Origin: Vulcanimicrobiota bacterium
Lineage (GTDB): Bacteria; Vulcanimicrobiota; Vulcanimicrobiia; Vulcanimicrobiales; Vulcanimicrobiaceae
Reading direction: 5' to 3'
Assembly: GCA_003155175.1 (NCBI GenBank)
Contig: PMFP01000055.1
Span: 601 to 24,965 of the forward strand
Length of the DNA stretch: 24,365 nt
Every line of letters starts with the position of its first letter. The stretch's first letter is position 1. Positions 7,712-15,476 of the stretch are shown here, in pieces. A program made the position numbers and the translations under genes. The notes beneath the pieces were generated by a model. The model ran no database searches. It was given only the letters and a program-made list of their open reading frames with translations, and had not been told where the DNA came from.

Positions 7712-8416
7712 TCAGGAGATGCGCACGGCAACGGCCGCAACGAGGGAGTAATACTCCTGCGGCGCGAGCACGCGCTCGCCCGGGTGCCCGCTGATCGGAA
7801 TGCCCGGCGTCGCCTCGTCCACCCGGTCGTACGGGAACGGGTCGCGAACGATCACGCCGCGCACGCCGGTTGGATTTCCCTCGGAGTCGGCATAGTAGTA
7901 GATTCCCGTCATCACCATCACGTGCGTCGGCGTAAAAAGCAGCATCGGGTGCCCGCTACGCATCTCGGCGACGATTGCGTCCAGCGCGCCCGCATTTTGC
8001 GAGCCCGAGACGAAAAGCGGCCGGCTCGATACGGTCGCACGGTCGTCGCCGTCGGCGTAGGTTCGGTTCAGATACCGCCCCACCAGCTCGGAATTGAGCG
8101 CCTCCGGCACGGCAGCCCCATAGATGGACGTGACGATGGCCTTTTGCGAGACGTCTTTGCCGTAGAACGCCATCACCATCGACAGACTCGCCGCCCAGCA
8201 CCAGACCTGCGTGCGCTGAACTTCGTAGGCCGCATCCATCGGCGTCGAATTCACGCCGGTTCCGCAGACCTGCGCCGGAAGGTTCGGGTTCGCGTACGGA
8301 TTTGCCAGCGGCGTGCACCCGCCCAGGGGCGCGGCCGAGACAGCACCGGGGCCGCTCGCGGCCAAGAAGAGAGGCAGGGCGAGCGTGAAGATCAGGCTCG
8401 CGGCGAAGCGCTTCAT
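7712..8416 (-). CDS. Secreted papain-like cysteine peptidase (C70/AvrRpt2-like fold)
   Basis: 234 residues from the ATG at 8416. An N-terminal signal peptide is clear: MKR, then a hydrophobic core, with likely cleavage near AVSA-AP (~29). Catalytic residues can be read as Cys73 in TQVWCWAASLSM (Gln70 as oxyanion-hole candidate), His165 in TPTHVMVMTGIYY and Asp192 in VIVRDPF. This order and the WCWAA motif are typical of papain-like bacterial peptidases of the C70/C39-like group. Cys34 and Cys51 could form a disulfide in the mature N-terminal segment. The frame is open upstream to 8707, but that extension is non-signal-like and would overlap the divergent HAD gene, so 8416 is preferred. It converges with the C11 peptidase gene with a 33-bp gap. 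Substrate is unknown. Confidence 0.82.
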   Translation of the reverse strand: MKRFAASLIFTLALPLFLAASGPGAVSAAPLGGCTPLANPYANPNLPAQVCGTGVNSTPMDAAYEVQRTQVWCWAASLSMVMAFYGKDVSQKAIVTSIYGAAVPEALNSELVGRYLNRTYADGDDRATVSSRPLFVSGSQNAGALDAIVAEMRSGHPMLLFTPTHVMVMTGIYYYADSEGNPTGVRGVIVRDPFPYDRVDEATPGIPISGHPGERVLAPQEYYSLVAAVAVRIS

Positions 8417-8470
8417 CGAGACCACTTCGCGCGCGGCAGCCGCGGCCCTCGCAAAGGGGAGTTCGACGCT

Positions 8471-8490
8471 TGCGGGCGTAGAGGCCCGCA
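8471..8490 (+). promoter_or_regulatory. GC-rich hairpin ending on the HAD start codon
   Basis: TGCGGGC (8471-8477), a 6-nt loop GTAGAG (8478-8483) and GCCCGCA (8484-8490) form a perfect 7-bp stem. The last base is the A of the ATG, and the only Shine-Dalgarno-like bases (GAGG, 8481-8484) sit in the loop and first stem pair. It could limit translation or be an operator for the divergent 73-bp promoter region. Confidence 0.5.
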
Positions 8491-9236
8491 TGAAGCAACT
8501 CATCGTGTTCGACCTCGACGGCACGCTGGCGCCGAGCAAATCTTCGATCGACGGGGAGATGGCTTCGCTGCTGACCGCGCTCCTGGGCGTGGCGAAGGTC
8601 GCGATCATTTCGGGAGGCGGCTTCCCGCAGTTCAAGACGCAGCTCGTCGCGAATCTCCCGCAGGACGAACGCCTCGCCGATCTCTCCCTGTTACCCACGT
8701 GCGGCACGCGGTTCTACAAATACGAGAACGGCGACTGGACGCTGCTGTACGCGGAAGATTTCTCGGCGGACGAGAAGGCGAGGATCATATCTTCGCTGCA
8801 AAAGGCCGTGGACGAATCGGGATTCGCCGCGGCGCACCTGTGGGGCGAGGCAATCGAAGATCGCGGCAGCCAGATCACCTACTCGGCGCTCGGACAAGAG
8901 GCGCCCCTAGCCGAAAAACAGACGTGGGACCCGGACTTTTCCAAACGCAAGGCGATCAAGGCGCGGCTCGATACGATGCTGCCGGATTTTTCCGTCAACT
9001 TAGGCGGCACGACCTCCATCGACATCACCAAGCCCGGCATAGACAAAGCCTACGGGATTCGCAAGCTGCGCGACATCCTCGGCATTCCGATCGCGCAAAT
9101 GCTCTACATCGGCGACGCGCTCTTCCCCGGCGGCAACGACTATCCGGCCCGCGAAACCGGCGCGGACTGCATCCAGGTCCGCGACGTGGAAGAGACCAAG
9201 CGCGTCATCGAAGCGATCGTCGCCTGTCTCGGCTAG
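8490..9236 (+). CDS. HAD-superfamily (IIB) phosphatase/phosphomutase, eukaryotic-PMM-like
   Basis: 248 residues. HAD motif I is FDLDGTLAPSK, with nucleophile Asp and acid/base Asp two residues later. Motif II is IISGGGF, followed by a C2-type cap, and motif IV is YIGDALFPGGNDYPA. Several stretches resemble eukaryotic-type phosphomannomutase: IEDRGSQITYSALGQ parallels the cap strand ending in SPIGR, NLGGTTSIDITKPGIDKAYGIRKL parallels the GG(Q)xSFDxxPxGWDKxYxL block, and PGGNDY is shared. It may therefore interconvert hexose-6- and hexose-1-phosphates or act as a sugar-phosphate phosphatase; sequence alone cannot decide. The start is the ATG at 8490, with GAGG 5 nt upstream. It is divergent from the secreted peptidase and converges with the TonB receptor gene after a 13-bp gap. 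Confidence 0.85.
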   Translation: MKQLIVFDLDGTLAPSKSSIDGEMASLLTALLGVAKVAIISGGGFPQFKTQLVANLPQDERLADLSLLPTCGTRFYKYENGDWTLLYAEDFSADEKARIISSLQKAVDESGFAAAHLWGEAIEDRGSQITYSALGQEAPLAEKQTWDPDFSKRKAIKARLDTMLPDFSVNLGGTTSIDITKPGIDKAYGIRKLRDILGIPIAQMLYIGDALFPGGNDYPARETGADCIQVRDVEETKRVIEAIVACLG

Positions 9237-9249
9237 GACTATCGCCCGG

Positions 9250-12200
9250 CTAGATCTTCACTTTGACGTTGAAGTATGCCGAGAACGGGTTCACCGTCGA
9301 GCTGTTCAGGTCGTTGAACGTTCCGAAATCCGGCTCGTACGGGTAGCGCTGGAACGTTTGAACGTTGTCGCCTGGATTGTACACGTTCCCGACCGGCGGG
9401 AGCGCGTTGGCGAGCCCGCCGTAATTGCAGATCGCACCGCTGTAGTAGTACGTGAAGGCCGTTCTCTGCCCGCCAAAACACGTTGAGACTAAGTTGGCGA
9501 GCGTCAGCGTAAGCGAAACTTTGGGCGTGAGGTCGTACGAGAGCTGCACGTGGCCGACGATTTGCGCGGGCTGGCGGAATTCGCCCAGGCTGTCGAACTG
9601 CCCGGTGAACGAGTTGGGAATCGCATTGAGTTGCGCCGCGCACGAGGTCGCGTCGAACGGCGAGCCGCCGGGTGCGCCGTACGGATAGCGCGGATCCCCC
9701 TTTACGCTGCCGGACAATACGCCGCATCCCGCTGCCGGATCGATGCCCGGCATCGTCTCGGGCGCTCCGTAGCGATTACCCGCGACGAACTGCAACGACG
9801 GCGTGATCGCGAACTTGTGGCGCTTGTAGTTCAAGATCAAGGTCGCCACGTAGGGATAGTTATACGCGTTGACGCCGGTTCCGATGCCGCCCGGAATGAT
9901 CGAGTACGGTAGGTACTTGCCGTTTGGATCGAGCAGCGGCTGCGGCGGCGCGTTCCAGTACGGATTGGCAACGTCGCCGGTCGCGCACGCGGGATCGGGC
10001 GCGCCGCTCGTCGTGTAGCACGCGGCGCTCGCGCGTCCGTTACTGGTCGAACCGCAGAAAGGCGTTCCGTACTGCTTGCGGCCGGCGTCGCGCCCGCCCG
10101 GCGCGCAGGCCGCCGTGTAAGCATTGTAGTTCGCGATATCGGCGTTGATCGGCGAAAGTACCGTGGAACCGTTCGGGAGCGCGCTGAACTTCACGTACAC
10201 GTTGGTATACGCGAACGACAGCGAGCCGGCGAATCCGTCGCGCTCGAAGTCGCCTTTATCCACGGCGAGTTCGAAGCCGGTCGAGGTTTCGTTGCCGGCG
10301 TTGAGACCCGCGATGATGCCTTCCTTGATGTTGATGTAGAAGTTCTCGATCTCGTCGTGCGTCTGGCGGAGAAACGGCGTAAGCTTGAAGGAGAGATCCG
10401 TGCCGTTGAAGCGGTGCTCGAGCGAGAGGTCGCTGTTGAACGAGATCGCCGGACGAACCTCGTGGCCCGGCGTGTTGAAGCCTTGCGAGTAGTACTGCTG
10501 CAACTCCGTCGGCAGGTTCTGTTGCAGCGCGTTGTACTGCTCGTAGCTCGAACTGGGCTGCTCGTTGTACTTTCCCCAACTCGCCCGCAGGACGGTGTTG
10601 GGATTGAGGGCGTAGGTCGCGCCGATGCGCGGTTGCCAGACGTTGTAGAAAAAGTTCGTCTGCGCGTTGACCATGTTGACTTTTTGATAACTCGTGCCCG
10701 CCGCCGAGCACGGCAGGACGCCGCCCGGACCGCCGATGAGCGGGTTACCGCTCTTATCGGTGAGGGCCGTCTTATCGTAGAGCGTCAAATTCTGGGTGTT
10801 GTAACACGTATCCTGATTGAACGCGTTGACCCAGAACGCCCGCGCCGCGGTGCCCGTTGTGTTCTCCCCGATGAAATTGTAACTGTCCAAGCGGACGCCC
10901 GCGTTGATGACGACTTTGTCGCTCGGACGGTATTCGTCGGTGATCGCGTATCCGTAGAACGTCGGAACGACGCGCTCCACCTGGCCGTACGGTCCGTTCT
11001 CGACCACGTAGAACGCGCAGGCCGCGCCGCCGCACGTGTAATTGGAGGCGAGCGGATTCACGGTCGCGGGATTGCAGCCGGCCGTCTGCGCGCAGAAGCC
11101 GAAGGCGCCCATCGAGGCGAACGTGGGCGCGGAAGCGTTCGGTCCCAAGCCCCCGGCCCAGCTCCCCGGGTTGCACGTCGTCGGGCTCGCCGCGCCGGAC
11201 GTTCCGGACGGCGCCGCGTAGCACGTGCCGCTCTTGAGATCGTGCGGGTTCACCAGGATCGCGAAGTTGTCGGCCGCACCGAACATCTGCGCGTTGTTCA
11301 TATCCATGGACGTTGCGGTCGTGTAACTGGCTTGCACGTTGACGAGATGCTTGGAGCCGAACTGCTTGGCGAAGATACCGCTGAGGCCGCGCGTGTGGGC
11401 GTTCAACTCGTAGTCGCCCGAGTCGTAGCCCGTGTACGGTTGCCAAGACGACACGGCGCCGGCCGCGGCGTACGTTGAGAAGTACGTGTATCCGTAGAGC
11501 CGCAGGTACGCATCGGACGAAAAGTTCTTCTGGTATTGGATCTTCGTGACGGCGCTCTGGTTGTATTGAACGTCGCGCGTGGTCAGCGGCAGCGACGCGA
11601 ACATCGCGCGGTTCCGCGGCGACGCCGGGAAATAGTAGGGCACCGTCAGCGACGCCGCTTGCGCGGGCGACGGCAAGAACTCACCCGAGGGCCCGTTGTA
11701 CTGGTACCAGTCGAGGTAATAGGGTAAGGCGCAACGCTGCGGCGGGTAAATCGCCGAGCTCGTGCATTGCGGGTATGGCGGCGGAAGACCGGCCGCCGGA
11801 CCGTACGTCGTGCCCTGAAAGTTGCTTAGGCCCTGGTCGTAAGGCGACACGAAGAGCGGTGAGAAGATCGAGTCGTTGTTATAGAGCAGTTGGACGTCGT
11901 CGCGGCCGCCGTCGTTCTTGTGCTTGATGCCGATGTGAAAGTTCAGGACGGTCGAGCGGTCGATGATGCTGGCGTTTTCCAAGCCGTACGGCACCGGTCC
12001 CAGGATGAAACCCGGCACGCCCGCCTGTCCGACGTTCGGTTTTCCGTTGGTGAAGCAAGACGGCGGCGCGGTCGAGGGCAGCTGCGGTCCGTTCGGCGTG
12101 AGCTGCGGCGCGGGGCAGCCGTCGAGAACGGGGCCGAACTCGTTGGCGTAACTCTGACCGTTCCACTGATCCACGAAACGGTGGTCTTGGTTGAATCCGC

Positions 12201-13074
12201 CGATGCCGACGTAATAGCTGAACAGGCGATCGGGCGTCGCGCCGCCGGCTTCGACGTTCAAACTATGATAGTAGGTCGGGCTGCCGAACGTCGCGTCCGC
12301 GACCCCGTAGCCCGGATACGTGCCGCTCTTGATGACCTGATTGATGAAGCCCGCCAGCCCTTGTCCCTCGCTGTCGGCCGGCGACGCGCCGGTGTAGACT
12401 TGCAGTTCCAGCTGCCCGAGCGACGAGACGGAGCTCGACGTGTAGCCGTCGATGCCGCGGTTCATGGGAATGCCGTCCAACTCGTAGCCGACCTCGCTCG
12501 AATCGCCGCCGCGGATGTGAATGGCCAGGTTGTAGCCGGCCTGGTTGGTCGGAACGTAGGCGCCCGGTACGGCGGAAATCGCCGAATACGCGCTGTTGAG
12601 CGTGCCGCCGCCACCCAGGACGCTGGTGCGCGCTTGCTGGGCGGCGTTGATCGAATAGACGTCGGAGGTCGTGCCGGGGCGCACCAGCGACGACGAGGAT
12701 CGCGAGGTCGTGGTCGCGATCGTCTTGAGCTGCTTGCGCATCGTCACGGTGAGCACTTGCGTCACGTCGGCAAAGACGACGGCGCCGGCGTACGATGCTT
12801 TGTCGTAGCCGGCTTTCTCCGCGGACACGGCGTAGTCGTCGGGCGCCAGCGATGCGAACGTGAAGTGGCCGCCCGAATCGGTAACGGTGGACGCAGTCTG
12901 CGACGGGCTCGTCACGGTGACCGTAACGCCCGCGATGGGAGCGCCGCCGATCTCGGTAACGACGCCGCGCAGCGACCCGGTGGTGCCCGCAAGGGCCGTG
13001 CCGGCGCCGACCGACCAGGCTAGGAAGGCGAGGACCGCCATCACTCCAGAGAACCGACGTGCCCGTTTCGACAT
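9250..13074 (-). CDS. TonB-dependent outer-membrane receptor with carboxypeptidase-regulatory-like N-domain
   Basis: 1274 residues from the ATG at 13074. Signal peptide is ~1-29, ending TALA-G. A carboxypeptidase-regulatory-like beta-sandwich (~32-117) begins GSLRGVVTEIGGAPIAGVTV. Next is a plug domain with the conserved segments LAIHIRGGDSSEVGYELDGIPM and GQGLAGFINQVIKSG. The remainder is a long aromatic-rich beta-barrel ending in YFNVKVKI. The family takes up scarce ligands (siderophores, cobalamin, glycans, peptides) across the outer membrane with TonB-ExbBD energy; the ligand here is unknown. I count 20 cysteines, all in the barrel half and many in close pairs in loop-like Gly/Ser/Pro-rich segments. 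No TonB box was identified with confidence. The longer frame to 13179 is rejected because GGAGGG precedes 13074 and the signal peptide starts there. It is divergent from the Rieske gene. Confidence 0.93.
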   Translation of the reverse strand: MSKRARRFSGVMAVLAFLAWSVGAGTALAGTTGSLRGVVTEIGGAPIAGVTVTVTSPSQTASTVTDSGGHFTFASLAPDDYAVSAEKAGYDKASYAGAVVFADVTQVLTVTMRKQLKTIATTTSRSSSSLVRPGTTSDVYSINAAQQARTSVLGGGGTLNSAYSAISAVPGAYVPTNQAGYNLAIHIRGGDSSEVGYELDGIPMNRGIDGYTSSSVSSLGQLELQVYTGASPADSEGQGLAGFINQVIKSGTYPGYGVADATFGSPTYYHSLNVEAGGATPDRLFSYYVGIGGFNQDHRFVDQWNGQSYANEFGPVLDGCPAPQLTPNGPQLPSTAPPSCFTNGKPNVGQAGVPGFILGPVPYGLENASIIDRSTVLNFHIGIKHKNDGGRDDVQLLYNNDSIFSPLFVSPYDQGLSNFQGTTYGPAAGLPPPYPQCTSSAIYPPQRCALPYYLDWYQYNGPSGEFLPSPAQAASLTVPYYFPASPRNRAMFASLPLTTRDVQYNQSAVTKIQYQKNFSSDAYLRLYGYTYFSTYAAAGAVSSWQPYTGYDSGDYELNAHTRGLSGIFAKQFGSKHLVNVQASYTTATSMDMNNAQMFGAADNFAILVNPHDLKSGTCYAAPSGTSGAASPTTCNPGSWAGGLGPNASAPTFASMGAFGFCAQTAGCNPATVNPLASNYTCGGAACAFYVVENGPYGQVERVVPTFYGYAITDEYRPSDKVVINAGVRLDSYNFIGENTTGTAARAFWVNAFNQDTCYNTQNLTLYDKTALTDKSGNPLIGGPGGVLPCSAAGTSYQKVNMVNAQTNFFYNVWQPRIGATYALNPNTVLRASWGKYNEQPSSSYEQYNALQQNLPTELQQYYSQGFNTPGHEVRPAISFNSDLSLEHRFNGTDLSFKLTPFLRQTHDEIENFYINIKEGIIAGLNAGNETSTGFELAVDKGDFERDGFAGSLSFAYTNVYVKFSALPNGSTVLSPINADIANYNAYTAACAPGGRDAGRKQYGTPFCGSTSNGRASAACYTTSGAPDPACATGDVANPYWNAPPQPLLDPNGKYLPYSIIPGGIGTGVNAYNYPYVATLILNYKRHKFAITPSLQFVAGNRYGAPETMPGIDPAAGCGVLSGSVKGDPRYPYGAPGGSPFDATSCAAQLNAIPNSFTGQFDSLGEFRQPAQIVGHVQLSYDLTPKVSLTLTLANLVSTCFGGQRTAFTYYYSGAICNYGGLANALPPVGNVYNPGDNVQTFQRYPYEPDFGTFNDLNSSTVNPFSAYFNVKVKI

Positions 13075-13079
13075 CGTGT

Positions 13080-13085
13080 CCCTCC
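13080..13085 (-). promoter_or_regulatory. Ribosome-binding site deciding the TonB receptor start
   Basis: GGAGGG on the minus strand, 5 nt before the ATG at 13074. It selects this start over the in-frame start at 13179 and is followed directly by the signal peptide. Confidence 0.7.
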
Positions 13086-13145
13086 GCCCGAAAGCCCGGA
13101 AAAGTACCCGAGGATTCGCTATTCCTTCGAACGAACCCGCGCCGT

Positions 13146-13165
13146 CAGCCGTATTTGTTCGGCTG
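13146..13165. promoter_or_regulatory. Inverted repeat in the divergent receptor/Rieske promoter region
   Basis: CAGCCG-N8-CGGCTG is a perfect 6-bp dyad with an AT-rich 8-bp centre (TATTTGTT), placed 17 bp before the Rieske ATG and about 70 bp before the receptor start. Spacing of about one and a third helical turns between half-site centres suits a dimeric regulator that could control both divergent genes. No convincing -35/-10 pair was found in this 108-bp gap. Confidence 0.4.
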
Positions 13166-13182
13166 CGATTTGATTTCACCGA

Positions 13183-14295
13183 ATGGAACCCTGCGTGGAA
13201 CGCTTACAACCGTCTCTCTCGAGGTCTGCATATTGGAGCGACGCGTTCTACCATCGCGAGCAGGCGGCGATTTTTTGGGACCAGTGGTTCTGCATCGGCC
13301 GGGATGAGGAGTGGACCCAGCCCGGCAGCTTCCGCGTCGTGGACGTGGCCGGCGAGAGCGTCATCGTGGTGCGCGGAGAGGACGGCGCGCTTCGCGCCCA
13401 CCTGAACCTCTGCCGGCATCGCGGCGCCCAGCTGCTCTGCGGCGAGGGCGTCGTGCGCGGCGCGATTCGCTGTCCGTATCACGCCTGGGCGTACGCCCTC
13501 GACGGATCGCTCGTCGCCTCGCCGTTCGTCGAGCCCGCCGACGTTCCCGAAGCGTCCAAACGCCTGCACCCCGTCGCCCTCGACTCCTGGGGCGGGTTCG
13601 CGTTCGTGAATCTCACGCAGGGCGCGCGCACGCTGGCCGAGCAGCTCGGCGGGGCGATCGAGCGCGTAAAGCGCTATCCGCTCGCCGGCTTGCGCGCGGC
13701 AAAGACGCTCCGCTACGACGTCGCCGCGAACTGGAAAGTGATCCTGGAAAATTACAACGAGTGTTATCATTGCGCGGGCGTCCATCCCGAACTCTGCCGC
13801 ATCGTCCCCGCCTTTAAGCACAAGGGAGGCTCGGGACTGGATTGGGAACGCGGCATCCCGCATCGCGAGGGCGCCGTCACGTTCACCGCGACCGGCACGA
13901 CGTCGCGCGCTCCTTTTCCAGGCCTTGACGACGACGAGAAAGTTCGCCACAAGGGCGAGCTGATCTACCCGAACGTGATGCTGAGCCTCGCCATGGATCA
14001 CGCCGCTTTCTATACGCTCTGGCCGAAGGGCCCGGACCGGACGGAGATCGTCAACACCTTTCTCTTTCACCCACGCGAGATGGCCAAGCCCGATTTCGAT
14101 CCGTCCGACGCGGTCGAGTTTTGGGATCTCGTCAACAAGCAGGACTGGGCCATCTGCGAGAGCGTGCAGCGCGGCATGAAGTCGCGCGCTTTCACCCACG
14201 GATATTACGCGCCGATGGAGGACGCGAGTTTGGACATCCGCCGCTACATCGCCGCCCGATTGGGCGACGACGCCGTCGCGAGCGACGCGCAATGA
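13183..14295 (+). CDS. Rieske non-heme iron oxygenase, quaternary-amine (betaine) demethylase type
   Basis: 370 residues. The Rieske [2Fe-2S] ligands are Cys77, His79, Cys97 and His100 (CxH-x17-CPYH). The mononuclear iron site is His196, His201 and Asp321, inside NYNECYHCAGVHPEL and KQDWAICESVQRG. Glu193 takes the position of the usual bridging Asp; the Glu-x2-His-x4-His spacing is that of carnitine oxygenase CntA (Glu205/His208/His213) and related betaine oxygenases. The likely reaction is O2- and electron-dependent oxidation of an N-methyl or trimethylammonium substrate, releasing formaldehyde or a cleaved fragment. The required ferredoxin reductase is not in the window. The stop overlaps the next gene's start as ATGA, so the two products probably act in sequence. 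The Shine-Dalgarno is weak, so the exact start is less certain than the reading frame. Confidence 0.88.
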   Translation: MEPCVERLQPSLSRSAYWSDAFYHREQAAIFWDQWFCIGRDEEWTQPGSFRVVDVAGESVIVVRGEDGALRAHLNLCRHRGAQLLCGEGVVRGAIRCPYHAWAYALDGSLVASPFVEPADVPEASKRLHPVALDSWGGFAFVNLTQGARTLAEQLGGAIERVKRYPLAGLRAAKTLRYDVAANWKVILENYNECYHCAGVHPELCRIVPAFKHKGGSGLDWERGIPHREGAVTFTATGTTSRAPFPGLDDDEKVRHKGELIYPNVMLSLAMDHAAFYTLWPKGPDRTEIVNTFLFHPREMAKPDFDPSDAVEFWDLVNKQDWAICESVQRGMKSRAFTHGYYAPMEDASLDIRRYIAARLGDDAVASDAQ

Positions 14296-15458
14296 ACGAC
14301 GAATACGACGCGATCGTCCTGGGCCTGGGGGGAATCGGCAGCGGCGCGGCTTTTTGGCTGGCCGAGCGCGGTGCGCGCGTCTTGGGCATCGAGCAATTCG
14401 AGCTCGGCCACGCGCGCGGCGAGTCGCACGACCATTCGCGCATCATCCGGCTCTCGTACGTCGCGCCCAACTACGTGCAGCTCGCCAAAGAGGCGTACGA
14501 CGCCTGGAGCGCCGTCGAAGCCGATTCCGGCGAACGCCTCGTTTTCCGCACCGGCGGTTTCGACATCGGGCCGCGCGACGGCGCGATTCCGATCCAAGGG
14601 TATGCCGACGCTCTCTCCGCAGCCGGCGTGCCCTACGAGATTCTCGACGCCGCCGAAATCCGGCGGCGCGTTCCGGCCTGGCAGGTGGACGATTCGATTC
14701 ACGCGTTGTTTCAGGCCGACGGCGGGATCGTCGCCGCCGAGCGCGCCACCGCCGCCCATCAACGCATCGCCCGCTCGCGCGGTGCGGTGCTGCTCGAGAA
14801 GACGCCCGTGACCGCAATCGAGGCTTCGAACGGAGCGGTGAACGTCGAAGCGGGCGGGCGGCGGTATCACGCCCGGCATCTGATCGTCGCTGCGGGCCCG
14901 TGGAGCGGTCCGGTTTTGCAGCGCTTCGGCGTGCGTTTGCCGCTGGAAGTCACCAAAGAGCAAGCGATGTATTTCGCACCGGCCGACACCACCGCGTTTG
15001 CGTTTCGCGAATTTCCGGTCTGGATCTGGATGGACGACCCGTCGTTCTACGGCTTTCCGGTCTTCGGCGAATCGGGCGCGATCAAGATTACGCAGGACGC
15101 CGGCGGACGAGCGGTCGATCCGGACACGCGCGGGTTCGACCCCGATCCCGCCATCACGCAGCGCGTGCGCGGATTCATAGCCAAGTATTTGCCTTCCGCG
15201 CTCGGTCCCGAACGCGTCGTCAAAACGTGCCTCTACACGCTCACGCCGGATCGCGACTTCGTCATCGACTCGCTGCCCGAACATCCCAACGTGCACGTCG
15301 CGATCGGTGCGGGCCACGCGTTTAAGTTCGCATCGGTCATCGGGCGCATCTTGAGCGATCTCGCGCTCGACGGCTCCACGGAAAGCCCAATCGACGCCTT
15401 CACGATCGATCGTCACATTTTGCAAATGGAAGCGCCGCCCAAGACCTACATGGTCTAG
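14292..15458 (+). CDS. Monomeric sarcosine oxidase-like FAD amine oxidase
   Basis: 388 residues, nearly the length of Bacillus monomeric sarcosine oxidase (MSOX, ~389) and alignable with it along its length. The FAD-binding GLGGIGSG is at ~11-18. Arg50/Arg53 in HSRIIRLSY and Lys345 in GHAFKF match the substrate-carboxylate ligands. Lys265 matches the O2-activating Lys. Cys313 in VKTCLYTLTPDRDF matches the covalent flavin Cys, with Tyr315 two residues on. The reaction would be oxidative N-demethylation of an N-methyl amino acid (sarcosine type), giving the amine, formaldehyde and H2O2. The residue corresponding to MSOX His269 is Asp, so the substrate may differ. ATGA overlap with the Rieske gene suggests a two-step pathway, for example betaine or a proline betaine down to the free amino acid. 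Confidence 0.9.
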   Translation: MNDEYDAIVLGLGGIGSGAAFWLAERGARVLGIEQFELGHARGESHDHSRIIRLSYVAPNYVQLAKEAYDAWSAVEADSGERLVFRTGGFDIGPRDGAIPIQGYADALSAAGVPYEILDAAEIRRRVPAWQVDDSIHALFQADGGIVAAERATAAHQRIARSRGAVLLEKTPVTAIEASNGAVNVEAGGRRYHARHLIVAAGPWSGPVLQRFGVRLPLEVTKEQAMYFAPADTTAFAFREFPVWIWMDDPSFYGFPVFGESGAIKITQDAGGRAVDPDTRGFDPDPAITQRVRGFIAKYLPSALGPERVVKTCLYTLTPDRDFVIDSLPEHPNVHVAIGAGHAFKFASVIGRILSDLALDGSTESPIDAFTIDRHILQMEAPPKTYMV

Positions 15459-15476
15459 GATTGCCCGCGCTTCTTC

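Noticed and set aside
8417..8707. N-terminal extension of the secreted papain-like peptidase
   Set aside because: It would overlap the divergent HAD gene and bury the signal peptide. The ATG at 8416 starts a textbook signal peptide.
10357..13023. Long plus-strand frames (up to 377 codons) opposite the TonB receptor
   Set aside because: Arg/Val/Gly-rich antisense translations with no motif or signal, overlapping a clear receptor gene. Third-position GC bias of the sense strand explains them.
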